40,827 nucleotides of DNA from Methanothrix sp. (GTDB taxonomy: Archaea > Halobacteriota > Methanosarcinia > Methanotrichales > Methanotrichaceae). Below are positions 16,994 to 24,848 of the stretch, piece by piece. The translations under genes were made by a program, and so were the position numbers. Position 1 is the first letter of the stretch. Each line of letters starts with the position of its first letter. The stretch is taken from contig JAGOLL010000014.1 in NCBI GenBank assembly GCA_017994055.1, forward strand, positions 1 to 40,827. Reading direction: 5' to 3'. The notes below the pieces were generated by a model that worked only from the letters and a program-made list of their open reading frames with translations, ran no database searches and was not told the origin of the DNA.

Positions 16994-17326
16994 AGCCAGC
17001 TAAAAAGTGCCAATAACCAGGACTCAGCTCCTTGCCACTCCGATTGCTGCGAATCAATGGTTATGGCGCAGGCAGCTTTGCCATCAGTCCCAGTTCATTC
17101 TTGATGAGCGGGCGGAAGCTGCCGAGCATCTTTAAAGGCACAGCTAATCCCTGACCGCAAGCACATCGACAAGCCGGTGAGGATGAGAGCTGAAGAGGTT
17201 TCTGAAAAGGCCTCAATGCCAACCGGGCAGCTGTTGCCATACTCATAATACTTGCCGTCCCAGACTCAGCGCATTCGGCGAAGGCTCTGGGGAGGAATTC
17301 GAAGAGTTTGAAGAAGTGGCCCTGAT
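16994..17326. other. Intergenic region, possibly decayed coding sequence
   Basis: About 330 bases with no intact gene. A minus-strand frame at 17061-17246 contains ACRCACGQG but has no family resemblance. On the plus strand, the last 13 codons before 17330 (EEFEEFEEVALM, then TGA) look like the acidic C-terminus of a small antitoxin and overlap the GTG of the PIN gene remnant; upstream of that the frame is not convincing. I read the region as eroded toxin-antitoxin or spacer DNA. Confidence 0.3.
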
Positions 17327-17562
17327 GTGATCTTTGCAGATGCGAATGTGCTTTACAGCGCTTTGGTGCAAACGAAGTTCACCAAATTCGCCCAAGATAT
17401 CATTTTAATGAAGTCTGATCTGGCGACATCATCAACGGTTTTAGGTGAATTGGTCTTCATCTCCCTTCTAATCCCCTCAACTTGTTTTAGCATGGGATCT
17501 CTAAAATCGCCACTTTTGATGGCGACTATCTGAGAGTTGAATGGCTGTGTGTAATAAATTAA
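17327..17562 (+). pseudogene. Broken PIN-domain (VapC-like) toxin gene
   Basis: Two parts of a PIN ribonuclease are visible in different frames. The first frame, from GTG 17327, reads IFADANVLYSALVQTKF then SDLATSSTVLGELV, matching the N-terminal D-x-N-V/I-L strand and the second-acidic-residue helix of PIN domains. The second frame, up to the TAA at 17560-17562, reads SKIATFDGDYLRVEWLCVIN, matching the usual C-terminus (xxTFDxDF.RVxxL.VI). Together they cover about 78 codons against the usual 125-135, so about 150 bases of the middle are lost and the frame has shifted. The start overlaps an acidic ORF end (ATGTG), as in vapBC operons. It is adjacent to tRNA-Glu, a common landing area. Non-function is inferred from the frame break. 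Confidence 0.6.
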
Positions 17563-17738
17563 AGCAAATGACCTACCTGGCTCTTTATGAAAAAGCAGTG
17601 CTATAAAGTGATCTGATCCACGGCCAGGGCCTCGCTCCTGGGTGTGGCCTCGTTCTCGATCTTTAGGCAGGCAGCCGAATAATTCTCTGACCAAGATATA
17701 AAAAGAGCCGAATGGTATTCAAAACTTTCAAAAAATGA

Positions 17739-17813
17739 TGCTCCGGTTGGGATTTGAACCCAAGTCGAAGGAGTGAGAGTCCTTCATGATTGGCCGAGCT
17801 ACACTACCGGAGC
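17739..17813 (-). tRNA. tRNA-Glu (anticodon CUC)
   Basis: The minus strand folds as a full cloverleaf: acceptor stem GCTCCGG/CCGGAGC, a D arm with AGCTCGGCC, an anticodon stem AAGGA/TCCTT around the loop CTCTCAC (anticodon CTC, reading GAG = Glu), and a T arm with GGTTCAAATCC. The discriminator base is A and no CCA is encoded. The gene is followed by a T run (ATCATTTTTT) suited to termination. No intron is seen in the anticodon loop. The variable loop is short. Confidence 0.95.
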
Positions 17814-17834
17814 GCGGATAGGGGGGTGGTCTTA

Positions 17835-17850
17835 CTATAATTTAAGTCTT
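17835..17850 (-). promoter_or_regulatory. TATA box of tRNA-Glu inside the end of nth
   Basis: AAATTATAGTAAG on the minus strand lies about 27 bases before the first tRNA base (17813), the normal archaeal TATA position. It overlaps the last codons and stop of the endonuclease III gene (stop at 17842), so the two genes share these bases. Confidence 0.55.
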
Positions 17851-18525
17851 TTGGCCTTGAACATAGGCGCAGCAGTCCTGCAGACAGCATTTCTCGTGCC
17901 TTGGCCCACGGGCATGGCAGACCTGCCTGCCATGCCGGATCAGGTTGAGGTGAAAGGAGATGTACTTGTCCGACGGTACCATTCGTTCCAGCTTCTTCTG
18001 GGCCTTTTCCGGATTGGCTTTCTCCTCGACGAGCCCCAGCCGTTGGGCGAGGCGGAAGACGTGGGTGTCCACTGGCAGGAAGGGCATGCCGAAGGCAAAA
18101 AGCAGCACTATGGAGGCGGTCTTGGGCCCCACTCCCGGCAGGCGGAGGAGATAGTCCATGGCCTGTTCCTTCTTCATCCCGGCCAAAGAGGCCAGGCAGA
18201 TCTCTCCCTGTTCCTTCCTGATTCTTTCAAGGACCGCCTTTATCCGCTTGGCCTTGATCTCCGCCAGGCCCCCCCTGCGAATGCTCTGGGCCACCGCCTC
18301 ATCCGACGCTCTCAGCAGTGACTCATAGTCGGGAAAGGCACTCTTCAATTGGGCAAAGGCTGGCAGGCTGTTGGAGTCGCTTGTGTTCTGGGAGAGTATG
18401 GTCTTGACCAGCAGGTCCACAGGCTCCTCCTCATCCGGGCGGGGAATTCCGTACTCCTTCTCCAAGAGAGCAATGCAATCTGCAACCTTTTGCTTCTCCA
18501 TTTCGTCCTGGAGAATGGAATGCAT
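17842..18525 (-). CDS. nth: Endonuclease III-like DNA glycosylase/AP lyase
   Basis: Base-excision repair enzyme removing oxidised pyrimidines and cutting AP sites. From ATG 18525 the protein has 227 residues. The HhH-GPD fold is clear: LLVKTILSQNTSDSNS, the hairpin LPGVGPKTASIVLLFAF with the catalytic Lys, and PVDTHVFRLAQRLGL with the catalytic Asp. The C-terminal iron-sulfur loop should be C-x6-C-x2-C-x5-C; here it reads CHARGPRHEKCCLQDCC, with His at the second ligand position and extra Cys beside the third and fourth. Cluster binding may therefore be altered. The longer in-frame reading to 18672 overlaps trpS and is hydrophobic and unlike the family, so it is rejected. Confidence 0.9.
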   Translation of the reverse strand: MHSILQDEMEKQKVADCIALLEKEYGIPRPDEEEPVDLLVKTILSQNTSDSNSLPAFAQLKSAFPDYESLLRASDEAVAQSIRRGGLAEIKAKRIKAVLERIRKEQGEICLASLAGMKKEQAMDYLLRLPGVGPKTASIVLLFAFGMPFLPVDTHVFRLAQRLGLVEEKANPEKAQKKLERMVPSDKYISFHLNLIRHGRQVCHARGPRHEKCCLQDCCAYVQGQKT

Positions 18526-18636
18526 GGCTATTAAACTATGGCCTGAACCAAATATGGGATAGATTGCACATATAAGATAGATGAGGCTGGGCAGAGACAA
18601 AGGATAGATATACCTTGTTTTCACTGCACTTGATCC

Positions 18637-19974
18637 ATGGAATTGAAGCTTGATCCCTGGGGCGCAGTGCATGTAGACGATTACAACAAGCTCTTTGTGG
18701 AGTTCGGCATATCCAACTTCGATTCAATCCTCTCCCAGCTTGAAAGGCCCCACCCTTATATGCGGCGCAAGATCATCTTCGGCCACCGGGGCTACGAGCC
18801 GGTACTTGCCGCCATGAAAAGGCATGAGCCCTTTGCGGTGATGAGCGGCTTCATGCCCTCCGGCCGGGCCCATTTCGGCCATATGATGGTCATGAACGAG
18901 ATCATCTGGCACCAGCAGCAGGGCGGCGATGCCTATGCCGCAGTCGCCGATATGGAGGCCCATTCCGTGCGGGGCGTTAGCTGGGAGAGGTGCAGGGCCA
19001 TCGGCATCTACGAGTACATCCTCAGCCTCATCGCCCTCGGCTTTGCCCCCAAGGAAGGCAGCCACATCTACTTCCAGTCGGAGAACTGTCCTATGAGAGA
19101 CCTGGCCTTTGAGCTAGGCATCGAGGCCAACTTCTCCGAGGTCAGTGCCATCTACGGCTTCTCCGGCGAGACCCACATCTCCCATATGCAGAGCGTCATG
19201 GCCCAGAGCGCCGACATCCTCCACCCTCAGCTGAAGCAGTTCGGCGGCCCCAAGCCGGTGGTCATCCCCGTGGGAGCGGATCAGGACCCCCACATCAAGC
19301 TCACCCGGGACCTGGCCTACCGCATGAGAAAGTTTTTGGTGGAGCAGAGGGAGGGCTACATCAGCATCAGGGGCAAAGCAGCTCCACCGGAGCTGATGCA
19401 GGCGGCAGAGTCTGCCCTGAAGGATCTGGCCATAGGAAAGGTGAAGAGATACGAGGAGCATATAGATCTTACCGATATCCGGCTCAACGATCCATCCCTC
19501 CGCCTGGCCGATCTTCTGGAGACCATCGAAGGGCTGATCATAAAGCTGGAGACGGATCACGGCCATTATGGATTCATGCCCCCCGCCTCCCTCTACCATC
19601 GCTTTATGACCGGGCTTACGGGAGGAAAGATGTCCTCATCCAAGCCGGAGAGCCATATCGCCCTCACCGAGGATCCACGGGAGGCGGGCAAGAAGATCAT
19701 GCGGGCCATCACCGGAGGCAGGCAGAGCCTGTCCGAGCAGAAGAAGCTGGGCGGCGAGCCGGATAAGTGCTCCATATATGAATTTCTGGTATTCCACCTA
19801 TCAGACGATGACAAAGAGCTTTTAGAGCTGGATGCGGCCTGCCGCTCCGGCAGACGCATGTGCGGAGCATGCAAGAAGGATGTGGCGGAGAGGATTGAGA
19901 GGTTCCTGCGAGAGCATCAGCAGGCCCGAGAGGCGGCCAGAGAGATGCTTCCGGAGTTCGGCATCAAGCCTTAG
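18637..19974 (+). CDS. trpS: Tryptophan--tRNA ligase (archaeal type)
   Basis: Charges tRNA-Trp. The 445-residue protein is a class I synthetase of the archaeal/eukaryotic TrpRS group: an N-terminal segment (LKLDPWGAV) before the Rossmann domain, the HIGH-like motif in FMPSGRAHFGHMM, the Trp-binding region PVGADQDPHIKLTRDLAYR, and the KMSKS motif GGKMSSSKPESHIAL. The C-terminal anticodon-binding part has CRSGRRMCGACKKDVAERI, giving three cysteines that may bind metal. Divergent from nth across about 110 bases; TATA candidates lie in the AT-rich 18560-18620. Confidence 0.96.
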   Translation: MELKLDPWGAVHVDDYNKLFVEFGISNFDSILSQLERPHPYMRRKIIFGHRGYEPVLAAMKRHEPFAVMSGFMPSGRAHFGHMMVMNEIIWHQQQGGDAYAAVADMEAHSVRGVSWERCRAIGIYEYILSLIALGFAPKEGSHIYFQSENCPMRDLAFELGIEANFSEVSAIYGFSGETHISHMQSVMAQSADILHPQLKQFGGPKPVVIPVGADQDPHIKLTRDLAYRMRKFLVEQREGYISIRGKAAPPELMQAAESALKDLAIGKVKRYEEHIDLTDIRLNDPSLRLADLLETIEGLIIKLETDHGHYGFMPPASLYHRFMTGLTGGKMSSSKPESHIALTEDPREAGKKIMRAITGGRQSLSEQKKLGGEPDKCSIYEFLVFHLSDDDKELLELDAACRSGRRMCGACKKDVAERIERFLREHQQAREAAREMLPEFGIKP

Positions 19975-20034
19975 CGGGAAAGTTTGGTGGCCTGATAAAT
20001 CCCATTGAAAGCGAAATTGCAGCGGACCGACCCA

Positions 20035-20283
20035 TCAAGGTCGGCGAATCCCAGGAGTGGCCAGGTACCATCTCCCTTTTTTCCCTTTCATGAACTGCAT
20101 GGCCCCGGCATAATCATCGAAATAAAAGGACTCCCTGGTATCCAGATTTATTATGGTTATCCGACTCTCTACCGAGATTCCCTTTTTCTGGAGCACATCT
20201 TCCATCTCCTGCCGCAGCCTGCTCTTTTTCTTGATGATCAGGCCCCTGTCATCTGAAATAAAGTCCTGCTCTTCTTCAGTCAC
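20035..20283 (-). CDS. Small protein of unknown function
   Basis: Unrecognised. From GTG 20283 it has 82 residues and is charged and probably alpha/beta: TEEEQDFISDDRGLIIKKKS, a basic helix, then ITIINLDTRESFYFDDYAGAMQFMKGKKGRWYLATPG. AGGGG lies about eight bases before the GTG, and the start follows the upstream stop (TAG at 20295-20297) by eleven bases, so the two are probably co-transcribed. An ATG at 20331 would overlap the upstream gene by 37 bases. It converges with trpS. Confidence 0.55.
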   Translation of the reverse strand: MTEEEQDFISDDRGLIIKKKSRLRQEMEDVLQKKGISVESRITIINLDTRESFYFDDYAGAMQFMKGKKGRWYLATPGIRRP

Positions 20284-20294
20284 AGTCCAGACCC

Positions 20295-20855
20295 CTATAG
20301 CTTTGCCTCTTTGGCCCGGCTTACAGCCCATCGCATGAACTCCACCGAAGGGAATTCATGCACCGATGTAGCCAGAATCAAGCCCTGGCCGAACTCGCCC
20401 GCCACAAGAACCGCCCTGCCCTTCTCGTCCTCTAAAACCGTCTCAAATCCCTGGCCGGGGATGAGAAATCCATCGCACTCCGGGCTGCTGGTGCAGAGCA
20501 GACAGGTGCACTCATGACTGGATGGGCCTATGCTCTGAGAGCCCAGCTCGCAGACATATTCCAGAGGCAGCGGCAGCCAGTCGTATCTGTGCTCAGATAC
20601 CATGGGGCCATATACAGTCAAAATCCCTCCCGCTCTCACAAAATCAGCGACTCTGGAGCTGGCCCTCTGCAGGCCGACAAGGGCCTTGGAGTAGAGGGGA
20701 TTGGCAAATCCGGTGGGAATGATGATCATCTTGAACCGGGGCAGGAAAGAGCTGCCCAATAGATCGGCAGAGACGAACTGGTAGCTCACCCCGGCCTCCG
20801 CGAACAGCTTCTGATAGAGAAAGCTGCTCTCTCCGATGAAGGCAATATCAGACAT
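20295..20855 (-). CDS. Glutamine-amidotransferase-like (flavodoxin/ThuA-like) fold protein, unknown function
   Basis: A 186-residue protein with an alternating alpha/beta pattern similar to class-I-glutamine-amidotransferase-like or ThuA-like domains: MSDIAFIGESSFLYQKL, VSADLLGSSFLPRFKMIIIPTGFANPLYS, VADFVRAGGILTVYGPMV, and near the end AVLVAGEFGQGLILATSVHEFPSVEFMRWAV, the usual strand-turn-strand seen where such proteins report an angry 'fortress' of glycine-rich turns. The nucleophile Cys-His pair is not obvious; CTCLLCTSSPECDG (about residues 113-126) is a Cys-rich insertion that may bind metal. Fold assignment is tentative and from sequence pattern only. Confidence 0.55.
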   Translation of the reverse strand: MSDIAFIGESSFLYQKLFAEAGVSYQFVSADLLGSSFLPRFKMIIIPTGFANPLYSKALVGLQRASSRVADFVRAGGILTVYGPMVSEHRYDWLPLPLEYVCELGSQSIGPSSHECTCLLCTSSPECDGFLIPGQGFETVLEDEKGRAVLVAGEFGQGLILATSVHEFPSVEFMRWAVSRAKEAKL

Positions 20856-20945
20856 AACAGTGCGTTTTGTCCTCTCTTAGGGGGATAGCCTTTGTGGTTT
20901 CTTCGAGCTCTATCAGATTGAGTTTGCCATTTTTCGCCATTAAGC

Positions 20946-20959
20946 TTATTACTAAATAA
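20946..20959. promoter_or_regulatory. Dyad/TATA element ahead of nikR
   Basis: TTATT-ACTA-AATAA is a perfect 5-bp inverted repeat that also serves as a plausible TATA box, its centre about 32 bases before ATG 20985. A dyad overlapping the promoter would suit autoregulation by a ribbon-helix-helix protein such as NikR, but it does not match the E. coli NikR half-sites. A second AT-rich box, GATTATATATG (20977-20987), overlaps the first ATG and is too close to serve it. Confidence 0.35.
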
Positions 20960-20984
20960 CATCTGGATACCACTGCGATTATAT

Positions 20985-21407
20985 ATGGAACAGGAATTAA
21001 TGAGGATCGGGGTCTCTCTGCCGGAGAAGCTGCTCTCCCGCTTTGATGAGATAATTTTGCAGCGCGGTTACTCATCGCGCTCAGAGGGCATCCGGGATGC
21101 AATCCGCAACTACATCGTCCATTATGAATGGATGAGCGATGTTCAGGGAGAACGGGTAGGAGTCATCACATTGGTCTACTCCCACAGCCAGAGGGGTCTG
21201 GTGGACAATCTCACCGAGATCCAGCATGAGGCGGGGAGCATCATCCAGTCCAGCCTGCATGTTCACCTGGATCACGACAATTGCCTGGAGGTCATCGTCC
21301 TGCGCGGTGAGGGCCAGGAGGTGAGACGTGCGGCGGAGAAGATGATGTCTTTGAAAGGAGTCAAGCACGTCAAGCTCACCACCACCTCTATGGGAAAGGA
21401 GCTCTAG
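20985..21407 (+). CDS. nikR: Nickel-responsive regulator NikR
   Basis: Ribbon-helix-helix repressor that senses Ni(II), needed in a methanogen whose F430 and hydrogenase/CODH enzymes use nickel. The 140-residue protein has the RHH domain ([38 protein letters not shown]) and the ACT-like metal domain. The four square-planar ligands are all present: His81, His92, His94, Cys100 ([15 protein letters not shown]); they equal the E. coli positions 76/87/89/95 exactly if translation begins at the second Met (ATG 21000), which also follows CAGGAATTA. Fibrillarin follows after 26 bases on the same strand. Confidence 0.95.
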   Translation: MEQELMRIGVSLPEKLLSRFDEIILQRGYSSRSEGIRDAIRNYIVHYEWMSDVQGERVGVITLVYSHSQRGLVDNLTEIQHEAGSIIQSSLHVHLDHDNCLEVIVLRGEGQEVRRAAEKMMSLKGVKHVKLTTTSMGKEL

Positions 21408-21433
21408 CGACAGGATAGGGGCATTAAATTTCT

Positions 21434-22093
21434 ATGGATTTCCAGGAGATAATTCCCGGAGTGGCGACCATAGATGTGGATGGACAGCCTAGGCTGGCGA
21501 GCAAGAGCGACGATCCTGTGCCGGTTTATGGAGAGCGTATACTGGAGGGCTATAGGATCTGGGATCCCTTCCGCTCCAAGCTCTCTTCCTTGCTGCTGAA
21601 ATCCAATCGACCGGGCTTCAAGCTGGATCGCAATGCCAGAGTGCTGTACCTGGGAGCGGCGACGGGCACCACGGTCAGCCATGTCAGCGATATAGTGAGC
21701 CAGGGCCTAGTCTATGCTGTGGAGTTCTCTCCCCGGGCCATGCGCGACCTGCTCCGGCTATGTGAGAGGCGGAAGAACATCGTGCCCATCCTGGCCGATG
21801 CATCTCATCCTGAGGATTATGCCTTTATGGTTGAGCCAGTAGATCTCATCTACCAGGATGTAGCCCAGAGAAACCAGGCGGATATCGCCTCCGCCAACTG
21901 CCTTCGCTACCTCAAACCCGACGGCGATCTAGTGCTTATGCTGAAGAGCCGCTCCGTTGATGTCAACGCCAGCCCCCAGGCAGTCTTATCCTGGGAGAAA
22001 AAAAAGCTGCAGGGTCTGCAGCTCCATGCCATCCTGGATCTGCTTCCCTTTCATCATGATCACTGGGCTATACTGGCCAAAAAGCAGTCATAG
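21434..22093 (+). CDS. flpA: Fibrillarin-like rRNA/tRNA 2'-O-methyltransferase
   Basis: Catalytic subunit of the archaeal C/D-box sRNP, methylating ribose 2'-OH in rRNA and tRNA. The 219-residue protein shows fibrillarin features: PVYGERILEGYRIWDPFRSKLSSLLL, SAM motif VLYLGAATGTTVSHVSDIV, VYAVEFSPRAMRDLL, NIVPILADASHPEDY, LIYQDVAQRNQADI, and the late catalytic Lys in LMLKSRSVDV. Fibrillarin genes in archaea usually sit next to nop5; here the upstream neighbour is nikR and downstream is the convergent signal peptidase, so nop5 must be elsewhere. Confidence 0.94.
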   Translation: MDFQEIIPGVATIDVDGQPRLASKSDDPVPVYGERILEGYRIWDPFRSKLSSLLLKSNRPGFKLDRNARVLYLGAATGTTVSHVSDIVSQGLVYAVEFSPRAMRDLLRLCERRKNIVPILADASHPEDYAFMVEPVDLIYQDVAQRNQADIASANCLRYLKPDGDLVLMLKSRSVDVNASPQAVLSWEKKKLQGLQLHAILDLLPFHHDHWAILAKKQS

Positions 22094-22128
22094 CTACCTT
22101 TTATTGGCCGGACCATTACAAGGCCTTT

Positions 22129-22893
22129 CTAGCTCACCAGCTTCTTTATCTCATCGAATATGATATTTGGCAGAAGCCTGATGTAGCCCACCAGCGGGAC
22201 CCTGGCCTTGGCCACTCCTATAACCCACTCCTCTTTTACCGGCGTCAGAAAGCTTATGCCCTCTCCCACAAAGGTGCCGTTCTCTGTTTTATAGATGATC
22301 AAGCCCATGCTCTTGTCCAGGTATACATCGCCGCCCACATCCATGAGCTCCTCCCTGTGGGCATCGATATAGGACAAATTGGCGGTGCCGAAGATCTGGC
22401 CGGCCATCTGATCTATCACCTCATTGTGATCTCCCTTGGTGATATACCCGGAGAAGGGAGCCGCGGGCCCGCTTTCCCACATGGGATCGCCCGCCTCCAC
22501 ATATTTAAGAGCCCGATGGATGATAGGGGTAGCCTTCTCCTTGCCGGGGGCAAATCCAATAAGCATCTTGAACTGGTCTAGAAGATTGAGGCTGGCCTTG
22601 CCGTAAGGACGGTATAGTATTACATCCCCGGGAAGGTTGAAGGCGCTATAGCCGGTCTTTTCTGCCTCCTCCCAGGGAATCACATCCGTGCGCGAAGCTC
22701 CCTGAACCAAGACTATGTCTCCAATATTCAGATTGGGAACCATGCTCCCCGACTCCACGGCAACCATGGGCGTCCAGAGGCCCAGCAGCAGTTGGGAGAG
22801 AAGGGATATTCCGCCAACCACCACCACCACGAAGATTATGTCCTTGACCGGGCCGGGAAGAGGCAAATTGTCAAACCACTCGGTGATCCTCAT
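22129..22893 (-). CDS. Signal peptidase I (archaeal/ER type, S26B)
   Basis: Membrane serine protease that removes signal peptides from exported proteins, such as the many secreted proteins of this window. Residues 17-40 are an N-terminal transmembrane helix (IIFVVVVVGGISLLSQLLLGL); the catalytic Ser lies in VAVESGSMVPNLNIGDIV; the S26B His replaces the bacterial Lys in TPIIHRALKYV; the Asp-containing motif is YITKGDHNEVIDQ. A second hydrophobic segment at the C-terminus (LVGYIRLLPNIIFDEI) is typical. ATG 22893 is used; a TTG directly before it would add one residue. Divergent from the DP1 gene across about 40 bases. Confidence 0.92.
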   Translation of the reverse strand: MRITEWFDNLPLPGPVKDIIFVVVVVGGISLLSQLLLGLWTPMVAVESGSMVPNLNIGDIVLVQGASRTDVIPWEEAEKTGYSAFNLPGDVILYRPYGKASLNLLDQFKMLIGFAPGKEKATPIIHRALKYVEAGDPMWESGPAAPFSGYITKGDHNEVIDQMAGQIFGTANLSYIDAHREELMDVGGDVYLDKSMGLIIYKTENGTFVGEGISFLTPVKEEWVIGVAKARVPLVGYIRLLPNIIFDEIKKLVS

Positions 22894-22934
22894 CAACCAG
22901 CTTTATCCGTTGGTAGGCTCTTATACTCCTTTCG

Positions 22935-24473
22935 ATGCAGCGCATATCCGGCAGTCGCACCGCCCAAGCTTATAGTCATGATCGAGAGATCGTTCTGAAG
23001 CTGGCAGAGATGGGATACCAGCTGGAGCCTGCGGCTCTGAAGATCATCTGCGACTATTCCGGGAGCAAGGAGGAGCTGCTGCGCCGCATCGTTGACCGCG
23101 CCGATGGATCTGTGGCAGTAATAGACACGGTTCAGGTCTCTTATGCACTCTCTTACTCCCAACAGCCTTGCCTCCAGGACAGACAGGCTTCTACTCCTTT
23201 CCCCGTATCTTCTTTCCATCGCCCCGACCGACCGGCAGCCTGCGCACCATCTCTCCTCCCGCAGGAGTGCTGCGCTGAGCTGAAATGCGACATAACCGGT
23301 CGCTCCACCTGTGTAGGGGACTACAGCGATTTTGTGCATTATTTTCGCGACAGGTACGCCAAGATAAGGGAGATGCTATCCCGCCGGCTCAGCTCCCGCC
23401 CCATCGAGTCCCTGGGAAAGAGCACAGCGGGGCGGGATGTCTCTGTCATCGGAATGGTCATGGAGGTGCGGACCACAGCCAAGGGCAATCGGGTGATTGA
23501 GCTTGAGGATCCCACCGGATTGATTACTGCAGTCGTGCAGAAGGATGCGGAGATATATGAGCAGTCCGGGCTGGTCATCACCGACGAGGTCATAGGCGTC
23601 ACCGGAACCTCGGACGGCAACGGAAGGGTATTTGTCAAGTCCCTGCTCTGGCCGGATATGCCCAGCCAGACCGCCCCCCTGGAGAAGGGCAGCGGCTGCG
23701 CTCTGCTTCTCTCCGATCTGCATGTGGGAAGCAGGTACTTCATGGCCGAGGCCTGGCAGAGCTTCCTCTCCTGGCTCAACGGCGAGGATGACGACCCCTC
23801 CGGGCTGTCCTCTCAGGTGCGCTACATAGTCATCGCCGGGGATCTGGTGGACGGCATTGGCATCTATCCCGGCCAGGAAAAGGACCTGGAGCTGAAGGAT
23901 ATTTATGCCCAGTATCAGGCGGCAGCCCGGCAACTAAACGGCATCAGAAAGGACATTAAGGTGATCATATCACCCGGCAATCATGATATCGTGCGCCAGG
24001 CCGAGCCCCAGCCCTCTCTTCCTGATGAGGTTCGCGGTTATTTCCGGGAGGATATGCTCTTTGTGGGCAATCCCGCCTGGGTGACATTGAGCGGCATCTC
24101 GGTACTGATCTATCATGGCCGGAGCATAGATGATCTGGTCTTGCGCCTGCCTGGTGTCTCTTATGCTGCACCGGAGAAGGCCATGATTGAGATGCTGCGC
24201 AGGCGTCATCTCTCACCGATCTATGGCAGCCGGGTATCCATCGCGCCGGAGCATGAGGATCATTATGTCATCTCCCGTCCGCCAGCCATACTGCATTGCG
24301 GCCATGTCCACACCGTGGGCATAGCCAGGTACAAGGGCGTGCTGGTGGTCAATAGCGGCACCTGGCAGTCCCAGACCGATTTTCAGAAGAAGATGAACAT
24401 CCAGCCGGTAGCAGGTGTGGTTCCAGCTGTCGATCTGGCTTCGATGAAGGTGCGCAAGCTGATCTTCTCCTGA
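22935..24473 (+). CDS. polB: DNA polymerase II (PolD) small subunit DP1
   Basis: Exonuclease subunit of the archaeal replicative polymerase D, pairing with the large subunit DP2 (not in this window). The 512-residue protein has an N-terminal helical region (1-75), a Cys/Pro/Ser-rich linker with little structure (about 78-125), an OB fold (VSVIGMVMEVRTTAKGNRVIELEDPTG), and the calcineurin-like phosphodiesterase domain with its metal motifs in order: LLLSDLHVGSRYF, VIAGDLVDGIGIYPGQ, IISPGNHDIVRQAEPQP, LIYHGRSID and ILHCGHVHTVG. All ligands look intact, so proofreading is expected. ATG 22935 is the only reasonable start; promoter lies within the short gap to the signal peptidase gene. Confidence 0.95.
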   Translation: MQRISGSRTAQAYSHDREIVLKLAEMGYQLEPAALKIICDYSGSKEELLRRIVDRADGSVAVIDTVQVSYALSYSQQPCLQDRQASTPFPVSSFHRPDRPAACAPSLLPQECCAELKCDITGRSTCVGDYSDFVHYFRDRYAKIREMLSRRLSSRPIESLGKSTAGRDVSVIGMVMEVRTTAKGNRVIELEDPTGLITAVVQKDAEIYEQSGLVITDEVIGVTGTSDGNGRVFVKSLLWPDMPSQTAPLEKGSGCALLLSDLHVGSRYFMAEAWQSFLSWLNGEDDDPSGLSSQVRYIVIAGDLVDGIGIYPGQEKDLELKDIYAQYQAAARQLNGIRKDIKVIISPGNHDIVRQAEPQPSLPDEVRGYFREDMLFVGNPAWVTLSGISVLIYHGRSIDDLVLRLPGVSYAAPEKAMIEMLRRRHLSPIYGSRVSIAPEHEDHYVISRPPAILHCGHVHTVGIARYKGVLVVNSGTWQSQTDFQKKMNIQPVAGVVPAVDLASMKVRKLIFS

Positions 24474-24761
24474 ATCGGCCTTGCGCATCCAGGGGAAGGC
24501 ATCGCGGAGGGGATTTTTCATATCCATTAAGATTGGTAATATTAAAATATAACTTAAGCCACTCATGCTTAATCTCCCTTGGCCAATGCACTATGTGAAT
24601 TTTAATTAGTAAGTCTTATTATTAAAAAATATAATATAAAAGATTTTATCTTATAAAGATAATCGCTATCAGCCTATTATAGATGCTTATAATTACGAAA
24701 TACATAAAGAAGATATTTTTTAGTTCATACTTGTTCGAACATGCTGAGTTTTGTATGTTTA
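24474..24761. other. AT-rich intergenic region upstream of type A gene 1
   Basis: About 290 bases between DP1 and the A1 promoter, strongly AT-rich from 24600 onward. It holds a perfect 10-bp palindrome TGTTCGAACA at 24732-24741, about 35 bases upstream of the A1 TATA box. No reading frame with protein-like composition is seen. Confidence 0.4.
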
Positions 24762-24848
24762 ACCAAAAAATATTTATACTAACAATACCTACATCAGCTT
24801 ATATTAACGGATGTATGGGGTGAGATTATTAAGACCATAGGAATTGCA
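24762..24848 (+). promoter_or_regulatory. Promoter and leader of type A gene 1, with a 9-codon ORF
   Basis: BRE/TATA reads CCAAAAAATATTTATACT (24763-24780), a near-ideal archaeal promoter, so transcription should begin about 24800. An ATG at 24811, 38 bases after the TATA first base, opens a 9-codon frame ending at TAG 24838-24840. In the paralogue A3 the start ATG lies at the identical distance (38) and is in frame. Here it is out of frame with the gene; a one-base backward slip at GGGG (24817-24820) would join the two. Confidence 0.7.

Noticed and set aside
16994-17260. Possible Cys-containing minus ORF (ACRCACGQG)
   Set aside because: Only one motif-like stretch and no promoter, ribosome site or conserved pattern; kept as intergenic.
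17353-17694. 113-codon minus-strand frame across the PIN remnant
   Set aside because: No family resemblance, while the plus strand carries both PIN ends. It is more likely the shadow of the decayed gene.
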